In this document: positions 51,029 to 59,094 of the stretch, piece after piece | Layout: the number at the start of each line of letters is the position of its first letter | How positions within the stretch are numbered: the stretch's first letter is position 1 | Assembly (NCBI GenBank): GCA_014879565.1 | Contig: JACSRW010000028.1 | Location: forward strand, 1 to 64,000 | From: Chitinophagaceae bacterium | Lineage (GTDB): Bacteria > Bacteroidota > Bacteroidia > Chitinophagales > Chitinophagaceae | Length of the DNA: 64,000 bases | Reading direction: 5' to 3' | Notes under the pieces: generated by a model | The model's input: the letters and a program-made list of their open reading frames with translations, nothing else | Told to the model about the DNA's origin: nothing | Databases searched by the model: none | Made by a program: the position numbers and the translations under genes

Positions 51029-52114
51029 TTATAATCTTCCTCTTACATTCAGGGCGTCTCTTAAACCGTTTCCAAACAGGTTAAAGGCCAGTACCAGTAT
51101 CATTATAGCGAATCCGGGCGCCAGGGCCAGCATCGGATTCTGCGTGATGATGAAATTATAGTTTTCCTTAATCATCAGTCCCCAGCTGGGTACCGGCGGT
51201 TGTACACCAACCCCGAGAAAACTAAGACCGGCTTCAATCACAATAGCCGATGCAAAATTGGAAGCCGCAATCACCATCACCGGTCCCATGATATTGGGCC
51301 AGATATGCCGGATAATGGTACGCAGTCCGGAATAACCGAGCGCCCGCGTGGCTTCAATATATTCCAGTTCCCGGACAGCCAGTACCTGGCCTCTTACGAG
51401 GCGGGCCACATTTACCCACATGGTCAGTCCCACTGCAATAAAGACCTGCCAGAATCCTTTTCCCAGAGCCAGGGTGATAGCGAAAACAAGTAATAGCGTG
51501 GGGATGCTCCAGATCACATTGATCACCCACATAATTATTTCGTCTGTTCGTCCCCGGTAGTATCCGGCCAGCGAGCCGAGAAGCAATCCGATACTGAGCG
51601 ATATCAGTACGGTGATCAGGCCGACACTCAGGCTAACCCTGGTGCCTACGAGGATCCGGCTCAGGATATCCCGCCCGTATTTATCTGTTCCGCTGTAAAA
51701 ATGCAGCCGCTGAACCGGGTCAGGTGCCAGCCGGGATGTATGATAAGCCTGTCTTTCGGAAAGTGTTTCATCTATGTATTTTTCAATAATCAGGCTGTCT
51801 CCTTTTTTTTCATACCCTGTCAGGGGTACATAATAATAAGGATCCTCCGAACCTGCCAGCAGCTTCCGGAAAAACCCGGTTGGCTTAACCTCTTTTTCTT
51901 TTTTAAGGCAAAGGAATTCCCGGGTGTAGCCCGGTTTTTCTCCTCCGATTTCCAGGATGATGCGGTTGGCATAGGGTGAACCGTCCGGTGCCAGGAAATA
52001 AGCAAAAACGGCTACCAGCACGGAGAGAATGATGATAAAAAGCCCGACAAGCGCGCCTTTGTTTTTACGGAGCCTTAACCAGGCTGCCCTGCTGAAAGAG
52101 GGGGTGGACTGCAT
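51029..52114 (-). CDS. ABC transporter permease (OppC/DppC type)
   Basis: A 361-residue permease of a peptide/nickel-type importer: N-terminal OppC_N segment (SRAAWLRLRKNKGALVGLFII), then the permease domain with the EAA loop EATRALGYSGLRTIIRHIWPN (about residues 240-260). A ~100-residue polar insertion after the first helix (about 40-145) is common in Bacteroidota versions. I start at ATG 52114; 52153 would overlap the upstream gene. Its partner permease, ATPases and binding protein are not in the window. Confidence 0.9.
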   Translation of the reverse strand: MQSTPSFSRAAWLRLRKNKGALVGLFIIILSVLVAVFAYFLAPDGSPYANRIILEIGGEKPGYTREFLCLKKEKEVKPTGFFRKLLAGSEDPYYYVPLTGYEKKGDSLIIEKYIDETLSERQAYHTSRLAPDPVQRLHFYSGTDKYGRDILSRILVGTRVSLSVGLITVLISLSIGLLLGSLAGYYRGRTDEIIMWVINVIWSIPTLLLVFAITLALGKGFWQVFIAVGLTMWVNVARLVRGQVLAVRELEYIEATRALGYSGLRTIIRHIWPNIMGPVMVIAASNFASAIVIEAGLSFLGVGVQPPVPSWGLMIKENYNFIITQNPMLALAPGFAIMILVLAFNLFGNGLRDALNVRGRL

Positions 52115-52128
52115 CGGGGGAAAGATAC

Positions 52129-53247
52129 TTATTTTACTTTTCTTCCTTTCCATTCATAACGGCCGGTCTGACCCAGCAGTCCGGACAAAACGGTATACAG
52201 GATATGCAGGGGTTGAAAGAAAAAGAAAGCACGCATTCTTTTTTCTTTTTTATAAAACCGGGCTACGGCAGCGACAAAGGGCCATTCAACAACCGTTTTC
52301 AGTATCCAGCCGCCCAGGAAATAAGCCAGGTTAAGCGGATGGGCAAAAGCAGTGAACACAAAAAGAAGCAGGCAGAGATTCAGGAGGTAAACCAGCAACA
52401 GTACGGCCGTAATTCCTTTTTCCTGGTAGAAAGTGGCTTTGCTGGCCCAGCGGATCCTTTGCTGGAAAAAAGAGGACCAGTCCGGCATCGGGGCTGTTTG
52501 CATGATGGCATCAGGTGACAGGAGGTAACGGGTTTTTTCCGGATAACGTTTCCGGATCTTATGCATGAGCAGCATATCATCTCCGGACGCAATACGGTCA
52601 ATGCCGCTGAATCCCTCTACCTCGTCAAAAACTTTGCGGGTATAGGCCATATTGGCCCCGTTGCATAGGGATTGAACACCCTTGTGTACTACGGCGGCTG
52701 TGATGCCCTGCAAAACCAGAAAATCCAGTTCCTGGAATTTCTCCGGCAGGTTATGTCCGGCAGTGAAGGCAACCGGAGCGGCGATAAAAACAGCCTCCTC
52801 TTCCTGGTAAAAACTGACCAGGGTACTGAGCCAGGCAGGGCCGGGGATACAATCCGCGTCGGTGGTAATGATCAGTTCACCGGTCGCGGCCTTTATACCT
52901 GTTTCCACCGCTTTCTTTTTATAGGAGTTGATGCCCTCATCCTGCAAGGACAGCAACCGGATATGTGAGTATTCCTGCACAATCGTCACCGTCGCATCGG
53001 TAGAATGATCATCTACGACAATAATTTCTGTAAATGAAGCGGGATAGCGCTGGTTTTGCAGGGCTTCCAGCAGGGGACCAATATTTTTTTCTTCATTACG
53101 GGCCGGTATAATGATACTGACCTGTATGGGTAAATGCATTGCGGATGAAGGCGTGTAAACCGGAATTTCTTTCCAGGACCGGTAATACCAGTTAAGGAGA
53201 AGACTGTATAGGAAGAGCAGGAATATGGTAAGTACCGGTAAAACCAT
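52129..53247 (-). CDS. Family 2 glycosyltransferase, membrane-bound
   Basis: A 372-residue enzyme. ATG at 53247 preferred (the frame opens with TTG at 53259). One N-terminal helix, then the GT-A domain: VSIIIPARNEEKNI, VVDDHSTDA (UDP/NDP contacts), TTDADC (DxD), GDDML (catalytic Asp region) and QQRIRW (QxxRW) are all in place. Two to three C-terminal helices (about 290-350). Closest in layout to processive or lipid glycosyltransferases; sugar and acceptor unknown. 14 bp before the permease start. Confidence 0.9.
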   Translation of the reverse strand: MVLPVLTIFLLFLYSLLLNWYYRSWKEIPVYTPSSAMHLPIQVSIIIPARNEEKNIGPLLEALQNQRYPASFTEIIVVDDHSTDATVTIVQEYSHIRLLSLQDEGINSYKKKAVETGIKAATGELIITTDADCIPGPAWLSTLVSFYQEEEAVFIAAPVAFTAGHNLPEKFQELDFLVLQGITAAVVHKGVQSLCNGANMAYTRKVFDEVEGFSGIDRIASGDDMLLMHKIRKRYPEKTRYLLSPDAIMQTAPMPDWSSFFQQRIRWASKATFYQEKGITAVLLLVYLLNLCLLLFVFTAFAHPLNLAYFLGGWILKTVVEWPFVAAVARFYKKEKRMRAFFFFQPLHILYTVLSGLLGQTGRYEWKGRKVK

Positions 53248-53268
53248 ACGGTGGTACAAAGCTACTTA

Positions 53269-54081
53269 TTACTGCAGTGCAGGCAGGATCTCCGTCACAT
53301 GTTTTTCGTGCAAAAGCTGGTGCCCGGAGTGTATCATCCGGAGACGGGCCTGCGCTTCCAGTCCCCTGATAAATTTTTCTCCCCGGCCGGGGCGGATGAT
53401 CCGGTCATGGATGCCATACAGCAGTCTTATTTCTGTATGGTGCCGCAGGGCGGCCTGCCGGATCTGTTGCAGGGAGGGACTGAAAAGGCGGAGACAGGTC
53501 CAGCGTTTGTACAATAGCGCTCTTACCTGTTTATCCCCGATATAGAAGTGAACAAATTTATAAATACTGGCATTCACCATGCCAAAGCGGTTCATCAGCT
53601 TAAGGAGGCCCAGAAACCAGCCCGGTTTGCTCATGGTAAGTGCAAAGAAGCGGTTCCCTGCCCAGCTACGGGTAGCCAAACGGTACCAGGGATTCACTTT
53701 TAAGCCGTCAGGCGCCAGTAAAATAAGGCGCTGGTACTTCACCGGGTTAATTTCATACAAGGCAAGTGCTATCCGTCCGCCCATACTGAAGCCCATCAGG
53801 TACTGCTGTTGTGCCTGTATCGTTTCTTTTTCGCAGATTTCGTTTATCAGGGTCTGTAATACAGCGGGTTTAAGGTCCCCGTCCTGCCATTCGGTACGGC
53901 CATGCCAGGGCAAATCAATCGCCAGAAAACAGTATGCTGTTCCTGCATATTTCCCCAGAAAATCAAACCCGGCGGCCGATTCCCCATACCCGTGAAAACA
54001 GAGTACCAGCACCGGGCCCTGTCCCGAAAGCCGGTAACCAACGGCTGACTGCCCCCATTTCATTTGTCCTTCCCTGTGCAT
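53269..54081 (-). CDS. Alpha/beta hydrolase
   Basis: A 270-residue alpha/beta hydrolase. HGYGESAAGF forms the oxyanion loop (about residues 30-39), GFSMGG the nucleophile elbow (Ser near 97), the acid is likely Asp in YGIHDRII, and the His in HSGHQLLHEKH. Substrate unknown. A second in-frame ATG at 54063 is possible. Divergent from the MarR gene with overlapping promoters: -7 of this gene reads TATATTTG at 54120-54113. Confidence 0.9.
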   Translation of the reverse strand: MHREGQMKWGQSAVGYRLSGQGPVLVLCFHGYGESAAGFDFLGKYAGTAYCFLAIDLPWHGRTEWQDGDLKPAVLQTLINEICEKETIQAQQQYLMGFSMGGRIALALYEINPVKYQRLILLAPDGLKVNPWYRLATRSWAGNRFFALTMSKPGWFLGLLKLMNRFGMVNASIYKFVHFYIGDKQVRALLYKRWTCLRLFSPSLQQIRQAALRHHTEIRLLYGIHDRIIRPGRGEKFIRGLEAQARLRMIHSGHQLLHEKHVTEILPALQ

Positions 54082-54112
54082 CCTACTTTATGAAAATTTA
54101 AATTGGCCGTTT

Positions 54113-54132
54113 CAAATATAATATTAATTTTG
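54113..54132. promoter_or_regulatory. Back-to-back -7 elements, hydrolase and MarR promoters
   Basis: Minus strand TATATTTG (54120-54113) and plus strand TAATTTTG (54125-54132) both match TAnnTTTG and are separated by 4 bp, so the two promoters overlap. Confidence 0.6.
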
Positions 54133-54133
54133 G

Positions 54134-54153
54134 ATAGTTGCACAAACAACTAT
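54134..54153. promoter_or_regulatory. MarR-type operator palindrome touching the start codon
   Basis: ATAGTTG-CACAAA-CAACTAT: perfect 7-bp half-sites, 6-bp spacer, spanning the start site and ending directly at the marR-type ATG (54154). The AGTTG/CAACT half-site recalls operators of several MarR proteins. Autorepression is the obvious inference. Confidence 0.65.
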
Positions 54154-54594
54154 ATGCCAAACAACCAATTTAAACGAGGGGAGCTTTACAGTTTTATCAC
54201 GGGGAAGGCCTCGACCGCGATTGCACGCCGGCTGCAGAAAAAATTCAATACGGCAGGTTTGCATATCACCATTGAACAATGGAGTGTTCTGTATCATTTG
54301 TGGAAGCAGGATGGTATCAGTCAGCAGGAATTGTGTAACGCTACTTTCCGGGATAAACCCAGTATTACCCGGCTGGTGGATAATCTGGAAAAGCTGAACC
54401 TGGTAAAGCGGGTGCCCTCCGAAAATGACCGGCGGATCAATCTTATTTTTCTTACCCGCCAGGCACAGAAACTGCAGGAAGATACCATGGCCCTGGCCGA
54501 AGAGACCCTGAATGACGCGCTGACGGGTGTACCGGCCGATAAAGTGGATATCTGTAAGGAAGTGCTTCAGATAGTATATGATAACCTGAAATAA
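54154..54594 (+). CDS. MarR family transcriptional regulator
   Basis: A 146-residue winged-helix regulator: IEQWSVLYHLWKQDGISQQEL, KPSITRLVDNLEKLNLV (recognition helix) and the wing VPSENDRRINLIFLTRQA. ATG at 54154 chosen; the frame opens with TTG at 54103, upstream of the promoter. Followed at 34 bp by an acyl-CoA dehydrogenase, so it probably responds to a fatty acid or acyl-CoA. Confidence 0.93.
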   Translation: MPNNQFKRGELYSFITGKASTAIARRLQKKFNTAGLHITIEQWSVLYHLWKQDGISQQELCNATFRDKPSITRLVDNLEKLNLVKRVPSENDRRINLIFLTRQAQKLQEDTMALAEETLNDALTGVPADKVDICKEVLQIVYDNLK

Positions 54595-54628
54595 AACCAA
54601 CCTATTTTTTAACATTAAAAAGCTTTTT

Positions 54629-56419
54629 ATGCGTACTGCAACGGTTGCCGGCAAAACAGTGAAAGGCGGAGAATGGCTGATCCGTGAATCAGCGCCCGCA
54701 GACACCTTTATCCCCGAAGTGTTTTCAGAAGAGCAGCTGATGATCCGGGATATGTGTAACCAGTTCCTGGAAGCGGAAGTATATCCCCTGCTTGATCGTA
54801 TTGACTCCCTGGAAGAAGGGCTGATGAAATCCCTCGTCACCAAGGCCGGGGAGCAGGGTCTTCTGTCCACTTCTTTTCCGGAAGAGTACGGCGGACTCGG
54901 GAAAGATTTTATCACCTCCACGATTATCAATGACTATCTCGGTGCCGGGCACTCCTTTTCCGTGGCTATTGCCGCACATACCGGTATCGGCACCCTGCCG
55001 ATCCTTTACTTTGGAACACCGGAACAAAAAGCGAAATATATTCCCAAACTGATTACCGGGGAATGGGCCGGAGCATACGGTCTGACCGAACCCAACAGCG
55101 GGAGTGATGCCCTGAGCGCGAAAACCACAGCCAGGCTGAGTGAGGATGGCAAACATTATATCCTGAACGGGCAGAAATGCTGGATCACCAATGGCGGGTT
55201 TGCGCAGGTATATACGGTATTTGCCAAAGTGGATGGCGATAAATTCACCGGTTTTATTGTGGAAAGGGGTATGGAAGGGTTTACCCAGGGACCGGAGGAA
55301 AATAAAATGGGTATCAAAGGTTCTTCCACGGTACAGCTGTATTTCCAGGACTGTAAAGTGCCGGTGGAAAATGTGCTGGGTGAGATCGGTAAAGGGCATC
55401 GGATCGCCTTTAATATTCTGAATATCGGCCGGCTGAAACTCTGTGCGGCTACCCTTGGCGGCGCGCGCAAATCGCTCAGCGGTACCATTGAATATGCCAA
55501 AACAAGGGAACAGTTTAAACAGCCCATTGCCAATTTCGGAGCTATCAAACACAAACTGGCGGAAATGGCAGTCCGCATTTTTGCTGCAGAGTCGGCCCTG
55601 TACCGGACCGCGAAATGGATTGATGAAAAGGAACATGAACTGCTCTCTGAAGGAAAACCCTTCAACGAAGCCCTGCTGGGAGCCGCCGAGGAATATGCTA
55701 TTGAATGTGCTATCCTGAAAGTGTACGGCAGCGAGGTACTTGACTATGTGGTGGACGAGGGTGTGCAGATTCACGGGGGGAATGGGTTCAGCGCCGAGTA
55801 TAATATTTCCCGGGCATACCGCGACAGCCGGATCAACCGGATTTATGAAGGCACCAATGAAATCAACCGTCTGCTCACCCTGGATATGACCCTGAAGAGG
55901 GCGATGGCCGGCCGGCTGGATCTGATGGGTCCGGCCATGGCGGTACAGAAAGAACTGATGAGTATTCCTGATTTCAGTGAAGATGATACCGCTTTTGCAG
56001 CCGAACGCAAACTGGTGGCCAACCTGAAAAAAGCCATCCTCATGACAGCCGGCGCTGCAGTGCAAAAACTGATGATGAAGATTGACAGCGAGCAGGAAAT
56101 ACTGATGAATATCGCGGATATGGCTATAGAAACCTATAACGCGGAAAGTGTACTGTTGCGGGTGATGCGGATGACGGAGGAAAAAGGAGAGGCGGCAGTG
56201 GCCCTGCACCTGGATATCATGCGCTGTTATCTCTATGACGCGGCTGACCGTGTAAATAAATCAGGCAAAGATGCCATCAATGCTTTTGCTGAAGGGGATG
56301 AGCAAAAAATGATCCTGATCGGGCTCAAACGGTTTACCCGTGCCGAACCCTTTAACAGCAAGGATGCCCGTCGCCGCCTGGCAGATAAAATGATAACAGA
56401 AGGTAAATATTGTTTTTAA
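54629..56419 (+). CDS. Acyl-CoA dehydrogenase
   Basis: A 596-residue FAD enzyme of fatty-acid beta-oxidation. The N-terminal helical domain, GAYGLTEPNSGSDA and ITNGG FAD-region motifs, and the catalytic segment RDSRINRIYEGTNEINR (Glu in YEGTNE, about residue 411) are present. The ~150-residue C-terminal extension is typical of the VLCAD/ACAD9-like subgroup. It is directly behind the MarR regulator. The hairpin terminator at 56449 lies within the convergent neighbour; the genes overlap by 4 bp. Confidence 0.94.
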   Translation: MRTATVAGKTVKGGEWLIRESAPADTFIPEVFSEEQLMIRDMCNQFLEAEVYPLLDRIDSLEEGLMKSLVTKAGEQGLLSTSFPEEYGGLGKDFITSTIINDYLGAGHSFSVAIAAHTGIGTLPILYFGTPEQKAKYIPKLITGEWAGAYGLTEPNSGSDALSAKTTARLSEDGKHYILNGQKCWITNGGFAQVYTVFAKVDGDKFTGFIVERGMEGFTQGPEENKMGIKGSSTVQLYFQDCKVPVENVLGEIGKGHRIAFNILNIGRLKLCAATLGGARKSLSGTIEYAKTREQFKQPIANFGAIKHKLAEMAVRIFAAESALYRTAKWIDEKEHELLSEGKPFNEALLGAAEEYAIECAILKVYGSEVLDYVVDEGVQIHGGNGFSAEYNISRAYRDSRINRIYEGTNEINRLLTLDMTLKRAMAGRLDLMGPAMAVQKELMSIPDFSEDDTAFAAERKLVANLKKAILMTAGAAVQKLMMKIDSEQEILMNIADMAIETYNAESVLLRVMRMTEEKGEAAVALHLDIMRCYLYDAADRVNKSGKDAINAFAEGDEQKMILIGLKRFTRAEPFNSKDARRRLADKMITEGKYCF

Positions 56420-57198
56420 TTCCAGAGCTCTCTGTCAAAATCGAGCATGGCTGTCCGGATACGGACAGCCTTTTTTGTGTCCGAGTAAACAGTAGTGAGC
56501 TCCTTGCGGGTAATCTTCAGCTCTTTCAGTTTACGGATGCGCTTTTGTTCTACCAGCAGACCCGCGCACATCAGTCCGGCGGAAACGGTGGCCGCGATGA
56601 AATAAATCAGGAAGGTATCGTTGACCAGCTTTTCATCAATGGAGCCGTCGGGTAAATTCTGCGCTTTGAAAACATAATAAAGCAGGTAGATGATAAAGTA
56701 ACATCCGTAGGCGAATAAAAGTGATGTGATGATAAATGCTTTTCCGGTGGCTTTCCGGTTTTCAATGGCCTGCCGGGTATTCCGGATGAAGAAGTAAATC
56801 CCCAACCCGCAAACCAGCAGTAAACCGGGCCCCATAATTACCGTGGCGGCTTCAATGTTAAATCCAAGCACAGCGATCACGACGGCTTCAAATAACACAA
56901 AGATGAATGCCAGCAGCTGCATGCGTTGGGTGAATGTCCGTGATGTACTGAAATAAGTGAGAAAGAGAATCATTACAGGCGCATCGGTGAGGTTATTGAT
57001 CAGCCCCCAGTAATGTTCCACATCCGGGCTGACATAAATGTATCTTTCTGTTATCAGGTTATAAACAAAGACGGTTCCGTAATAAAATAAAAGGAAGGGG
57101 AAACTCCGGTAACGGGTGAGTCCCAGTGATAAAATCAAAACAATCGGGCCAAACATGGCAAATGTTGAAACAAGGCCCATTGTAGAATACCAGTTCAT
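56416..57198 (-). CDS. Seven-helix membrane protein of unknown function
   Basis: A 260-residue protein; ATG at 57198 preferred over the TTG at 57267. Seven hydrophobic segments are seen (about residues 8-28, 31-50, 72-88, 94-116, 121-140, 154-176 and 194-215), then a basic, charged C-terminus (EQKRIRKLKELKITRKELTT). The layout resembles the membrane half of 7TM-type sensors of bacteria, but no signalling domain follows. Its final codons contain the terminator of the convergent acyl-CoA dehydrogenase gene. Confidence 0.7.
   Translation of the reverse strand: MNWYSTMGLVSTFAMFGPIVLILSLGLTRYRSFPFLLFYYGTVFVYNLITERYIYVSPDVEHYWGLINNLTDAPVMILFLTYFSTSRTFTQRMQLLAFIFVLFEAVVIAVLGFNIEAATVIMGPGLLLVCGLGIYFFIRNTRQAIENRKATGKAFIITSLLFAYGCYFIIYLLYYVFKAQNLPDGSIDEKLVNDTFLIYFIAATVSAGLMCAGLLVEQKRIRKLKELKITRKELTTVYSDTKKAVRIRTAMLDFDRELWN
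56449..56476 (+). terminator. Terminator of acyl-CoA dehydrogenase within coding DNA
   Basis: GGCTGTCCG (56449-56457) and CGGACAGCC (56462-56470) form a perfect 9-bp stem with a GATA loop, then six T residues. The hairpin lies in the last ~20 codons of the convergent gene. Confidence 0.8.
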
Positions 57199-57396
57199 TT
57201 TGCGGATATTGGTTATTTCTAAGGATAAGGATAAGTGCTTTGGATTCTGTTCAGTATTCTTCTGCAATATTAACGGGTAACAGGCTCCGGTAGTACAATA
57301 CGGTTAGTATATACCCCGAAATCGAGTAAAACTGTGATAGGGATTCGTAATATTACGCGGACCCGGGTATCGGACTTTTTATGCTAATTTTCAGGT

Positions 57397-58566
57397 ATGT
57401 TACGATTCAGTTTGTTTTTTTTGACAATTTTCAATATTACCCTGTATGCGCAAACAGGATCATTATCCCCTGTAAATGGCAAAACAACCGGCCTTTTTCC
57501 GTACCTGGAGTACGGGATGGGAGCTGACCGTTTGGGTGGTGCAAAAATGACTTACCTGGATACCGGGATACTGGTGCAGGTGGTTGACAGTACCGTTATG
57601 AATTACAAAATCAGGCTCTCGGGGCAGCATCATGCGTATTTGCCCAAAATTCATTTTCAGCGGACAGACAGTATCCGCCGCCAGCCCTGGTACCTTACCG
57701 GCAGCTGGAAAGTATGGGGAGACGACAAAGCCGATTTTGTATCGGTAACCCTGGATGAAAAACTTCCTTACCGGAGTTACCAGTTGCTGCACCCTTCCCG
57801 GATTGTGGTGGAAGTTTTCGGCGCCACCAGCAATACCAACTGGATCACCCAACTGCAGTCGGCCAGGGAAATTAAAAACGTATATCATGAGCAGCCCGAA
57901 GACGATCTGTTCCGGATAATCATTGAACTCCGGCATAATCAGCATTGGGGTTACCAGGTAGCGTATGAGGGTAAACGTCTGCTCATTAAAGTAAAACGGC
58001 AGCCACCTGTACTATCCCTGTCAAGAATGAAAATAGCCGTGGATGCCGGTCATGGGGGAGAGAATAACGGAGCCAGGGGAAAAGAAACGGGCATCCTGGA
58101 AAAGGAATACAACCTGCTGATCGCAAAAGAGCTTGAAAAGACGCTGAAAGCAGAGAAAGCAACTGTTTTTATGACCCGGGAGAAAGATACCTCTCTCTCC
58201 ATGAATGAACGTCTGCTTGCCCTGCAAAAAGCAGAACCGGATTTTCTGATCAGTATTCACCTCAACTCTTCCTCCAAGGACAGTATCCGGGGTACGAGTA
58301 CCTATTACCGGTATATCGGCTACCGGCCGCTTACTGAGCATATTCAGAAGGCGATGCTGAAAACGGGGTTAAAGGAATTCGGCAATATCGGCAGTTTTAA
58401 TTTCACCTTAAGCGGTCCGACCGAATACCCCAACTGCCTGGTGGAAGTGGCTTTCCTCAGTAATAAAGAAGATGAAAAACTGATCCGGAGTTCCGTATTC
58501 CGCAAAAAAGTGGCGCGCGCCATAACAGAGGGTATAAAGAACTGGCTGAATGCCTGCCGGAATTAA
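57397..58566 (+). CDS. N-acetylmuramoyl-L-alanine amidase (Amidase_3)
   Basis: A 389-residue exported cell-wall hydrolase with a signal peptide (FSLFFLTIFNITLYAQ). An N-terminal AMIN-like beta domain (about 60-200, PSRIVVEVFGA) precedes the zinc amidase domain (about 210-385): KIAVDAGHGGENNGA (first His), ILEKEYNL (Glu), SIHLNSS (second His) and the catalytic Glu in LVEVAFLSN. Cuts the amide between MurNAc and the stem peptide during cell division or recycling. Confidence 0.93.
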   Translation: MLRFSLFFLTIFNITLYAQTGSLSPVNGKTTGLFPYLEYGMGADRLGGAKMTYLDTGILVQVVDSTVMNYKIRLSGQHHAYLPKIHFQRTDSIRRQPWYLTGSWKVWGDDKADFVSVTLDEKLPYRSYQLLHPSRIVVEVFGATSNTNWITQLQSAREIKNVYHEQPEDDLFRIIIELRHNQHWGYQVAYEGKRLLIKVKRQPPVLSLSRMKIAVDAGHGGENNGARGKETGILEKEYNLLIAKELEKTLKAEKATVFMTREKDTSLSMNERLLALQKAEPDFLISIHLNSSSKDSIRGTSTYYRYIGYRPLTEHIQKAMLKTGLKEFGNIGSFNFTLSGPTEYPNCLVEVAFLSNKEDEKLIRSSVFRKKVARAITEGIKNWLNACRN

Positions 58567-58580
58567 CAGGCATCCATCAG

Positions 58581-58979
58581 TCAGTCTTCCGGGGGGAAGG
58601 GCTCGCCCCGGTGACAGGTTTTGCAGTTGATGGTATGCAGGTATTCGGGCCGCTGGTTTTTATCAAACCAGAAATGGTTCCGGTTAATCTCAATAGTCAT
58701 GCGCAGCATATCCCGTGCATTTTCTTTCATCGGTTCCGCATCGGAAGCATAGTCCATATCTCCCGGGTAGATTTTTTTCTTTACATGGCAGAATTCACAG
58801 TTTACGCCCAGGGCCTTATTCCAGGATTGCATGATACTGTCCAGCCGGGCATCGGAAATATCCGGAGGCAATACTTTCAGGTTGCGGGGCTTCTGCACCG
58901 GTGCTTTTACCGCCGCCATACCCAGTATCACAAAACCCAGGCACCCGGCCATCACCAGCCATTTCTTTTTGCTATTCAT
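58581..58979 (-). CDS. Diheme c-type cytochrome (reaction-centre cytochrome c-like)
   Basis: A 132-residue exported protein with an N-terminal helix (about 8-25; signal or anchor) and two heme sites, NCEFCHVKK (about 60-68) and NCKTCHRGEPFPP at the C-terminus. Two Met in EPMKENARDMLRM are likely distal ligands. The family is PF02276-like, related to half of the tetraheme photosynthetic reaction-centre cytochrome, and is common as a stand-alone gene in Bacteroidota; probable periplasmic electron carrier. Confidence 0.88.
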   Translation of the reverse strand: MNSKKKWLVMAGCLGFVILGMAAVKAPVQKPRNLKVLPPDISDARLDSIMQSWNKALGVNCEFCHVKKKIYPGDMDYASDAEPMKENARDMLRMTIEINRNHFWFDKNQRPEYLHTINCKTCHRGEPFPPED

Positions 58980-59094
58980 CTGATAATCTCTTTAATGTTG
59001 ATTATTTATCCTCTGATCACCCTCCGGCAGGCAGGATACCATAGGGTTCCTGCTGTTTACTGCTATTTTCTAACTCCTGTCTCCCGACTCTTGT

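Noticed and set aside
58550-58573. ATGCCTG/CAGGCAT hairpin between amidase and cytochrome genes as a terminator
   Set aside because: A perfect 7-bp stem but no T-run on either strand, and part of it lies in coding sequence.
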